Assembly (NCBI GenBank): GCA_002409975.1 | Contig: DHOO01000073.1 | Coordinates: 1-7,034, forward strand | Source of the DNA: Firmicutes bacterium UBA5388 | Lineage (GTDB): Bacteria; Bacillota; UBA4882; UBA10575 | DNA length: 7,034 bases | Reading direction: 5' to 3' | In this document: in pieces, positions 1 through 4,814 of the stretch | Numbering within the stretch: position 1 is the stretch's first letter | How the letters are laid out: every line of letters starts with the position of its first letter | Program-made: the position numbers and the translations under genes | The notes under the pieces: model-generated | The model's input: the letters and a program-made list of their open reading frames with translations, nothing else | The model's database searches: none | Told to the model about the DNA's origin: nothing

Positions 1-74
1 AAATCAAGTGCTGATATCACTGCTTTGTTATCATCTTTAAAAATTCGCTTCATTCGGATGGCTTTTCCGATCAT
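1..74 (-). CDS. Class I aldolase, DhnA/LsrF/FbaB-like, N-terminal 24 codons (runs off window)
   Basis: Only the first 24 codons are in the window, reading MIGKAIRMKRIFKDDNKAVI followed by SALD. This resembles the N-terminus of DhnA-type class I aldolases (LsrF, archaeal-type fructose-bisphosphate aldolase, ADH synthase), which typically begin with an 'IGK-x-x-R-x-x-R-I-F ... G-K-x-V-I-x-x-x-D' pattern. The family cleaves or forms C-C bonds of phosphorylated sugars through a lysine Schiff base in the cytoplasm; that lysine lies outside the window. The start is well supported: GGAGGG at 88-83 sits 8 bases before ATG. It is the third gene after the GntR regulator and the membrane protein, and could be driven by the operon promoter or by a putative internal promoter at 112-140. 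The specific substrate cannot be told, and the family call rests on a short stretch. Confidence 0.62.
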   Translation of the reverse strand, partial: MIGKAIRMKRIFKDDNKAVISALD

Positions 75-111
75 CAAAATAACCCTCCAATTGTATTTAT
101 GTCATAATGTT

Positions 112-140
112 ATAATAGGTATGGTTAATTATTAAGCCAA
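112..140 (-). promoter_or_regulatory. Putative internal promoter for the aldolase
   Basis: On the minus strand a TTGGCT box (140-135, four of six matches to the -35 consensus) and a TATTAT box (117-112, five of six matches to the -10) are separated by exactly 17 bases. Initiation near position 105 would leave a leader of about 30 bases containing the aldolase ribosome binding site. The -35 box overlaps a 20-bp palindrome, so the promoter may be regulated. The assignment is by consensus only and the region is AT-rich, so chance is possible. Confidence 0.4.
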
Positions 141-156
141 CCCAAATTTGGATTGG
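137..156. promoter_or_regulatory. 20-bp operator-like palindrome upstream of the aldolase gene
   Basis: CCAACCCAAATTTGGATTGG is a loopless inverted repeat in which 9 of 10 base pairs are symmetric; the only break is the C/A pair. A stem without a loop is a poor RNA hairpin but a typical shape for a dimeric repressor site. It overlaps the -35 box of a putative internal promoter. It does not resemble the palindrome in the gntR promoter, so a different regulator is possible. No protein can be assigned. Confidence 0.4.
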
Positions 157-176
157 TCATCATACAAAACCTCTTC

Positions 177-800
177 TTATTCAACCATATCGATATCAAC
201 GGTTTTCTTTCTGTCCTGAGCGGCAGTGATGGCTTTGTAAGCAACGGTGGCTAAAAAACAATTTACAAATGATCCTACTATCTGTGGAATCAATATCGGG
301 ATCATCGTAACCCACCCCAGCATGAAAAACCATGGCATGATACAAAGCGTATTTACAATAGTTCCTGCAATCATCCCGGCAACCAGGTTAAACCTTTTTG
401 ATATATATCCATATGCCAGAACAGCTAAGGCCATATTGATCATATAGTAAGGCACCATCGCAGCCCAACCCGAAAAACCTGACATTAGATTAGCAAAAAA
501 AGTGCCAAAAGCGGCAACAATTCCACCAACCTGCCATCCAAACATAATGGAAGCAAAGTACCCAGCTGTTGAATCAAGTTTAATCGAAGCTGCCGGTCCC
601 GGTATTGAGATAAAGCCTCCGGCCGCAGCTACCGCAACCAGGATTGCGATTTTTGCAACTATACTGGATGACCAACCGGCTTTCTTAAATTCAGATGTAT
701 ATTTCCTATCCCACATTTTACCAAACGCAAATACTAACACCAACATCACCAGTCCGATTAAATACGTAACCGAAAGACCCAATACACCCTGTCCTAACAT
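177..800 (-). CDS. Membrane protein, probable ECF transporter S component (substrate-binding subunit)
   Basis: This is a 207-residue, very hydrophobic protein with about six predicted membrane segments (roughly residues 7-27, 48-66, 78-105, 113-131, 138-158 and 160-188) and a short charged C-terminal tail. The length, segment number and the Gly/Ala-rich stretch around residues 66-110 (IPGPAASIKLDS, then GYFASIMFGW) resemble S components of energy-coupling-factor transporters, with some likeness to the CblT-type group. S components bind a vitamin or metabolite and rely on EcfT and two EcfA ATPases, none of which is encoded here, so a shared (group II) module would be needed. The ATG at 800 has AGGAGGT 8 bases upstream. 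It follows gntR by 50 bases and precedes an aldolase, which argues for a sugar-like substrate rather than a classic vitamin. The family call is inference from pattern; another small permease type is possible. Confidence 0.6.
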   Translation of the reverse strand: MLGQGVLGLSVTYLIGLVMLVLVFAFGKMWDRKYTSEFKKAGWSSSIVAKIAILVAVAAAGGFISIPGPAASIKLDSTAGYFASIMFGWQVGGIVAAFGTFFANLMSGFSGWAAMVPYYMINMALAVLAYGYISKRFNLVAGMIAGTIVNTLCIMPWFFMLGWVTMIPILIPQIVGSFVNCFLATVAYKAITAAQDRKKTVDIDMVE

Positions 801-850
801 TAGAATTACCTCCTTTATTTAGCAAATTAAATACTGCAGTTATAAAACTT

Positions 851-1579
851 TTAGTATTCCTTTCTTTCCACCATTATTTTGCATTTATCCCCCCTCACAA
901 TATGGATACTATATTCAAAGGCTTCATTGGTTTTTGTGTACCCTACTCTTTCCACTCTCAAACCGGAACTTATTGATTTTAACTTAAGTATTTTTGTTTC
1001 AAATTCATCAAGTATAATTGGCTCAAAAATTTCTTCAGCTTTTATGATTTTAATGCCATATTTTCTAACTAAGATGCCATAAATAGATTCTGTAAGGTTT
1101 TCTTTTTCTATGTCTTTTACCCGATCATATGGGAAATACAGAGCTTCTATATAGTAAGGCTCATCATCTATTAATCTGAGCCTTTTTATTTGGATTAACT
1201 TTTCATCGCCGCTAAGCTTTAATTTGGTACAAATATGCTTATTAGGTTTTTTAAAGCTAACACCAAGAATCTTAGCTGAAGGGCGCTGGTTAAAATTAAG
1301 AACTTGTTCGGTAAATCCTTTAACACTTTCCAATCTTGTAGCCTTGTAAGGTTGACAGACAAAAGTCCCCAGCCCTTTCTGTCTCCTTAACACTCCCTCT
1401 TGAACTAAATCCAGAAGTGCCTTTCTTACAGTTATTCTACTGATATTGTATAGGTTGCAGAATTCTGACTCGGAAGGAATAAGGCTGTTCACCTGATATT
1501 CGCCATTATTAATTTTTTCTCTAATTATCTCTTTTAATTGGTAATATAAAGGTTCAAAACTATTTCTATTCAATTCCAT
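851..1579 (-). CDS. GntR family transcriptional regulator, HutC subfamily (wHTH plus UTRA domain)
   Basis: A 242-residue cytoplasmic repressor-type protein. Residues 5-75 form the GntR winged helix: the recognition-helix block 'SESEFCNLYNISRITVRKAL' is followed by DLVQEGVLRRQKGLGTFV, a hallmark of the family. Residues about 88-235 form a UTRA ligand-binding domain, with the characteristic 'R-L-R-x-x-D-x-x-P-Y-Y-I-E-x-x-Y-x-P' block. UTRA domains usually sense a phosphorylated sugar, amino sugar or other small metabolite. Two ATGs are available, at 1585 and 1579. The AGGGGA site (1591-1586) is one base from the first but 7 bases from the second, so 1579 (MELNRNSF) is the better start. It heads an operon with the ECF-like subunit and aldolase and probably regulates it and itself, because its promoter holds an 11-bp palindrome between the -35 and -10 boxes. 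Confidence 0.93.
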   Translation of the reverse strand: MELNRNSFEPLYYQLKEIIREKINNGEYQVNSLIPSESEFCNLYNISRITVRKALLDLVQEGVLRRQKGLGTFVCQPYKATRLESVKGFTEQVLNFNQRPSAKILGVSFKKPNKHICTKLKLSGDEKLIQIKRLRLIDDEPYYIEALYFPYDRVKDIEKENLTESIYGILVRKYGIKIIKAEEIFEPIILDEFETKILKLKSISSGLRVERVGYTKTNEAFEYSIHIVRGDKCKIMVERKEY

Positions 1580-1585
1580 TTTCAT

Positions 1586-1591
1586 TCCCCT
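1586..1591 (-). promoter_or_regulatory. Ribosome binding site that decides the gntR start
   Basis: On the minus strand AGGGGA abuts the first ATG (1585), leaving one base between GGGG and that ATG, which is too close for normal initiation. The second in-frame ATG at 1579 lies 7 bases from GGGG, the usual spacing. The start was therefore placed at 1579, shortening the protein by two residues. Confidence 0.6.
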
Positions 1592-1599
1592 GTAATATC

Positions 1600-1628
1600 A
1601 ATATAACATTTGTATAACAAGTTGTCAA
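1600..1628 (-). promoter_or_regulatory. Sigma-A promoter of the gntR-ECF-aldolase operon
   Basis: On the minus strand a perfect -35 box TTGACA (1628-1623) and a TATATT -10 box (1605-1600) are separated by exactly 17 bases. Initiation near 1593 gives a leader of about 14 bases to the start at 1579, just enough for the AGGGGA ribosome binding site. This is the strongest promoter-like sequence in the window and is well placed for the first gene of the operon. Confidence 0.8.
1610..1620. promoter_or_regulatory. Putative GntR operator between -35 and -10
   Basis: TTGTATAACAA is an 11-bp near-palindrome (arms TTGT/ACAA around an AT-rich centre) lying wholly inside the 17-bp spacer of the gntR promoter. 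Several HutC-type regulators bind TTGT-ATA-ACAA-like sites, and a bound protein here would exclude RNA polymerase. Autoregulation by the adjacent GntR is the natural inference. No second convincing copy was found in the window. Confidence 0.55.
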
Positions 1629-1851
1629 GTCCAACGTTCTAGTCAGTCCACATTAAATGCTTAACATCCACTTTTTATCCCTTATGAATTTTAAGAAAGT
1701 GCATCCTGCAATATAAATTTGGTACCGGCTGCTGACTTTAAATTATTTTTTAGAATTGGGGTAATACGGATTTTATAATATTTTTGCATAGCTAAATTAT
1801 ACAACAATTGTCGGTTCTTTGGGACCTGCAATTTATATTTAAGGAGAAAAA
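1629..1851. other. Intergenic stretch without a recognisable gene
   Basis: Together with the flanking promoter and terminator this makes about 340 bases without a gene between the PucR fragment and gntR. No open frame with a ribosome binding site, no tRNA and no recognisable riboswitch was seen. The stretch is AT-rich. It contains two 16-base direct repeats with 14 identical positions, CCTGCAATATAAATTT at 1705-1720 and CCTGCAATTTATATTT at 1825-1840, and a consensus-like TATAAT on the minus strand near 1796-1801 with no convincing -35 partner. Confidence 0.5.
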
Positions 1852-1897
1852 GGGGCTGTTGCAACCGAACTATTTAAGGTCGTTTTGCAACAGCCCC
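1852..1897 (-). terminator. Intrinsic terminator after the PucR fragment
   Basis: Perfect 13-bp inverted arms GGGGCTGTTGCAA (1852-1864) and TTGCAACAGCCCC (1885-1897) enclose a 20-base loop. Read on the minus strand the stem is followed directly by TTTTT then CTCCTT, as expected of a Rho-independent terminator. On the plus strand no T-run follows, so it works in one direction. It closes the transcript coming from the nitrilase and PucR fragment and insulates the gntR promoter. Confidence 0.85.
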
Positions 1898-1928
1898 ACT
1901 ACAAAAGTTTCAATCTATGGTCTCTGAT

Positions 1929-2240
1929 CTATTCTTTCCTGTCCACAAAAAGCTTTTTGATCATTAAAGCAAAGAAGAGATTAAACCTGACACGGGCGTC
2001 ATTAATATCCTTTTCCAGGATCTTGCTAATCTTCTTCAGCTGATAGGATAGGGTATTAGAGTGCAGAAATAGTTCTCGGGCGGTCTCGGCGATATTACCG
2101 TTGTTTAATAGGAACCGTTCCAAGTGATAGCAGAGGTTTTCATTGTTATTCTTATCATACTTAATCAGACTTCCCAGGTTATCATAGCAATACTCAACCA
2201 TCTCGCTCTTCTGAAGGCGTCCATCCACACTTGGCAACAA
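1929..2240 (-). pseudogene. PucR family regulator, C-terminal HTH fragment
   Basis: The frame encodes only the C-terminal PucR-type helix-turn-helix domain. The pattern 'LGSLIKYDKNNNENLCYHLE' at residues 22-41 followed by NNGNIAETARELFLHSNTLS and YQLKKISKIL (about 46-75) matches the family's end, including the conserved 'N-x-x-x-T-A-x-x-L-x-x-H-x-N-T-L-x-Y-x-L-x-K-I' run. Full-length PucR proteins are about 350-550 residues; here no more than about 119 can be coded. The frame is open up to 2288, where it meets TGA (2291-2289), and family-like residues (HLTTLL) continue upstream of the TTG at 2240, so that TTG is not a natural start and has no ribosome binding site. The upstream nitrilase gene ends only 70 bases away, leaving no room for the N-terminal part. 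A truncated remnant is the best reading; a stand-alone HTH peptide is less likely. PucR proteins commonly control purine or amide catabolism, in line with the neighbouring nitrilase. Confidence 0.75.
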
Positions 2241-2310
2241 TAGTGTTGTAAGGTGGTCTTCCCCTGATTTAGCACTCCTTAGCTTTCTTCAGCAACACTC
2301 TTTTGCCCAA

Positions 2311-3891
2311 CTAAATCAGCTCCTTATAAATCTCAGGTATGCGTGTTGTTACAGCATTGGTGCCAGGCACTACTGTTTTTGATCTGCTCAGAGCAGTAAC
2401 AATTAAGGCTGTCGCCGCCTGTTCCACTCCTACCATGGTCGAAGCCAGAATATTACCATTTGGTCCGAGAATCATACTATAATCTTCTTTTTCTCTGCTA
2501 CCACCTCTGATTAAAAATACTTTATTCTCCGCCGCTCTGCTTCTAGCCACCAGTTCTCCTTTCTCCCGCTTCTCTCTGTCCACCCAGATGAGAAGCTCCA
2601 CGCCATTAAGCATTAAACCTCTGGCCACCTCTGGAATCAAACCCTCTTGATCATGCATTAACCCTAATACTCCTAAGGGCGTTGGAATCAGGCTGGTCGT
2701 CGGATCTCCTGGCGCTAACCGTTCATCCTCCGCCACATGTAACTTACTATAGCTCCCGTAATTATGATGAGAGGAGAAGACCAACGATGATTGATAGCGC
2801 TCACCCTGTCTCTGGTGATAACCAGTCATTACCACTACGGTATCCTTAGAAGTCAACTTCTCCCGCAAAGTCTCTCTTACGCTGATTGGATCAATTTTTT
2901 CAGACAGAGTCGGCAGAAGAATCAATTTTGTATCCTGACTCTCCAGAACGGCCAGGAACTCCTCTGCTTTAGCCAGGTAATCCCAGAGATCGGTATAGTC
3001 AAACCAGACTGCCGCTGTCTGCGTTTCCGTCTCCGGCAACACCAAGGGCTCCTGCATTTTCTTATAGATCGGAAGCTCTTCAGTATTTTTAGTTAAAATT
3101 TGATAGAATTTCGGTTCTCTGGTCGGGATTTTCCCTCTTTCGACTTTGGGATCAATTTCCGCATATAAGATCTCTTCTTCTACGGAAGAAGCCATTTTGA
3201 TTACTTCACCATCCGGATTAATCACGCAACTCCTGCCGCAATGCAAGACAGTACCTGCTTCCAGACCGACTTTATCCGCTACAATCAACCACACCCGGTT
3301 CTCCAAGGCGCGAACCGGTAACATATAGTCGATCTGTGGATTTGATAACTTTTCCGGATCTTTACCGGTAGAGGTCAGATTTACCAGATCAATGATCATC
3401 TCCGCCCCTTTGAGCGCCAAGATTCTCGGGATCTCCGGCGCTCTGGCGTCCGCGCAAATCATTAACCCAACCCGCCCCAAAGCAGTGTCAATTACGGGAA
3501 AAGAGGCCCCGGGGCTAACCCATTTATGATCAAAATGCCAGAGATTACTCTTAGCCGTCCGTAGGATCTCCTCCCCTTCTGGGTTAAAGAGCAGACCACC
3601 GTTGTAGAAGACTCCTTGTTCTACAAAATTGATACCCGCAGCAAGATAGATCTGTTTCTCCCTAGCCACTGCGGATAAATCCCTAATTACCTGGGAGCTT
3701 CCTGCCATTGCCCGGTCCGCTTCCTTCGGGTCATAACCGAGAAAATAGGCAGGATAAGCACTCTCCGGCAGCACCACCAAATCGACTTCTTCGCTAACCG
3801 CCCGATCAACAAGTTGTAATACCCGGGCCCAAGAATCTTTATATTCTCGAATATTACCCGCCTTACTTTGAATACAAGCGACTTTTATAAT
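2311..3891 (-). CDS. Fused two-domain carbon-nitrogen hydrolase (nitrilase superfamily), second domain degenerate
   Basis: About 526 residues (536 if read from the GTG at 3921), twice the usual single-domain length. Numbering is from that GTG. Domain 1 (about 11-275) has the full nitrilase triad: Glu53 in LPESAYPAYF, Lys124 in RTAKSNLW and Cys156 in GLMICADARAPE. It should hydrolyse a nitrile, amide or carbamoyl compound in the cytoplasm. Domain 2 (about 300-536) keeps the fold signatures (YSKLH with Lys393, LAPGD, SRAAENKVFL), but Glu is replaced by Thr338 (LLPT) and the Cys position by Asp424 in GLMHDQEGLIPE, so it is probably inactive and structural or regulatory. No signal peptide is seen. 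Typical nitrilases begin 'IKVACIQ', so the ATT at 3891, 8 bases after GGGAGG, is the likely start. A promoter lies just upstream. Substrate unknown. Confidence 0.85.
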   Translation of the reverse strand: MIKVACIQSKAGNIREYKDSWARVLQLVDRAVSEEVDLVVLPESAYPAYFLGYDPKEADRAMAGSSQVIRDLSAVAREKQIYLAAGINFVEQGVFYNGGLLFNPEGEEILRTAKSNLWHFDHKWVSPGASFPVIDTALGRVGLMICADARAPEIPRILALKGAEMIIDLVNLTSTGKDPEKLSNPQIDYMLPVRALENRVWLIVADKVGLEAGTVLHCGRSCVINPDGEVIKMASSVEEEILYAEIDPKVERGKIPTREPKFYQILTKNTEELPIYKKMQEPLVLPETETQTAAVWFDYTDLWDYLAKAEEFLAVLESQDTKLILLPTLSEKIDPISVRETLREKLTSKDTVVVMTGYHQRQGERYQSSLVFSSHHNYGSYSKLHVAEDERLAPGDPTTSLIPTPLGVLGLMHDQEGLIPEVARGLMLNGVELLIWVDREKREKGELVARSRAAENKVFLIRGGSREKEDYSMILGPNGNILASTMVGVEQAATALIVTALSRSKTVVPGTNAVTTRIPEIYKELI

Positions 3892-3898
3892 CGTAATT

Positions 3899-3906
3899 AC
3901 CTCCCT
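3899..3906 (-). promoter_or_regulatory. Strong ribosome binding site pointing to an ATT start for the nitrilase gene
   Basis: AGGGAGGT (3906-3899) lies inside the frame if translation began at GTG 3921. It is followed after 8 bases by ATT (3891), then ATA AAA GTC GCT TGT, giving (M)IKVACIQS, the expected nitrilase N-terminus. No ATG, GTG or TTG occurs at a proper distance. The GTG at 3921 has only AGGA 7 bases upstream. Confidence 0.55.
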
Positions 3907-3933
3907 CGACCTAAAAGACACATTAATATCCTA

Positions 3934-3942
3934 ATTGTACCA
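3934..3942 (-). promoter_or_regulatory. Extended -10 promoter of the nitrilase gene
   Basis: On the minus strand TGGTACAAT matches the extended -10 form TGnTAnnaT (TACAAT at 3939-3934, TG at 3942-3941). No good -35 box lies 17 bases upstream, which extended -10 promoters tolerate. Initiation would fall near 3927, only a few bases before the GTG at 3921, so translation from the ribosome binding site at 3906-3899 fits better. Confidence 0.4.
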
Positions 3943-4057
3943 ATGCTACTATTGTGTTAGTATGTTTGTTCTTTCGTTAATCCTACTAAAAAGACCTTTG
4001 TGCAAATCCCCAATAAATGAAGAGACTTTTGGTGTTTTTCACAAGTCCTGTTAAAAT

Positions 4058-4069
4058 TGGTTTAAACCA
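4058..4069. promoter_or_regulatory. 12-bp perfect palindrome upstream of the nitrilase gene
   Basis: TGGTTTAAACCA is fully symmetric and lies about 130 bases upstream of the putative nitrilase transcription start, in the 238-base gap below the HEAT-like gene. The size and position would suit an activator or repressor site, but a 12-bp palindrome in AT-rich DNA may be chance. Confidence 0.25.
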
Positions 4070-4129
4070 TCCCTGCCACTTTCTTACCGGATTCGCCAAG
4101 CAAGAGCTTGATTATATACATTTAAGGAA

Positions 4130-4759
4130 TTAGATCTCTTCTAGTTTTTTATTAAGCTTCTGTATTCTTTTCAGTTGTGAAGAACTCATATGATCTGCTC
4201 TTTCTTGCAATACTGCTAGGTATTGATCTTTATTCCTCAGGTTAACTGCTACCAATACACTCTCGGCATGTTGAGGAAGATCCTTAGGGCGACATGTTTT
4301 TAAATGAGTAATGAGAAAAGGAAATATTTCTTGATTATACTCTTCTTTGTGCGCCGCAACTTTAGCCAATGCTTTTACCGCGTTGTCAATGGTAATGACT
4401 GAACCTTTTTCCATACTTAAGTAAAGCTCATCCCGATGAGCAAAAAGCTCGTTTGCTTTAAGAACCGCAATCGTCGCTACAGCGATCATTCCTCCCCAAA
4501 CGAGACGATTGTTTTTACTCGTCAATAACTTTAAAAAGTCGTGCACATATTCACTAATTAATTCTGGTCTTAAATAACCGATTTCATATAATACTTTAAT
4601 ACAATCGCTTTGTATTTTCCGATCCTTATTCTTAAGGTTTTCGGCAATTTCCTTAATTCCTTCTGTATTATTGGTCTCAACTATTTCTTTGGCTAATTGT
4701 TGATTAGGAAGATCACTTTTTATTCCTTGCCGAGAAGCAAGTTTGTTAATGATCGACAC
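4130..4759 (-). CDS. Small all-helical HEAT-like repeat protein of unknown function
   Basis: A 209-residue protein that I do not recognise by name. It is built of amphipathic helices in pairs: 'GIKEIAENLKNKDRKIQSDC' then IKVLYEIGY, then FLKLLTSKNNRLVWGGMIAV followed by ATIA, then ITIDNAVKALAKVAAHKEEY, then a last pair ending in a lysine-rich helix (LKRIQKLNKKLEEI). The alternating A/L/V pattern with a helix of about 15 residues, a turn and a second helix is that of HEAT or armadillo-like repeats, which usually bind other proteins. No signal peptide or membrane segment is seen. The start chosen is GTG at 4759, because AAGGAG at 4774-4769 lies 9 bases upstream; the longer TTG start at 4795 has no site. 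It follows the aldo/keto reductase by 55 bases with no terminator, so the two are probably co-transcribed. Confidence 0.75.
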   Translation of the reverse strand: MSIINKLASRQGIKSDLPNQQLAKEIVETNNTEGIKEIAENLKNKDRKIQSDCIKVLYEIGYLRPELISEYVHDFLKLLTSKNNRLVWGGMIAVATIAVLKANELFAHRDELYLSMEKGSVITIDNAVKALAKVAAHKEEYNQEIFPFLITHLKTCRPKDLPQHAESVLVAVNLRNKDQYLAVLQERADHMSSSQLKRIQKLNKKLEEI

Positions 4760-4814
4760 ACTACTACACTCCTTTATAACGAGATTAGCAGGCAACCGTG
4801 GAAAATCCGCAGTC

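Noticed and set aside
502..822. Plus-strand open frame opposite the ECF-like gene (also 247-447)
   Set aside because: It is antisense to a well-supported membrane protein, lacks a ribosome binding site and has no family-like pattern.
1794..1806. TATAAT-containing minus-strand promoter and a second TTGTATAA operator half
   Set aside because: No -35 box lies at the right distance, no gene follows nearby, and only half of the gntR-type palindrome is present.
2791..3328. Plus-strand frames opposite the nitrilase gene
   Set aside because: They are short, antisense to a conserved enzyme and have no independent coding evidence.
4097..4110. Hairpin CAAGCAAGAGCTTG as terminator of the HEAT-like gene
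   Set aside because: The stem is only 5 bp and no T-run follows on the minus strand.
4760..4795. Longer TTG start for the HEAT-like gene
   Set aside because: No ribosome binding site precedes it, while AAGGAG with correct spacing points to GTG 4759.
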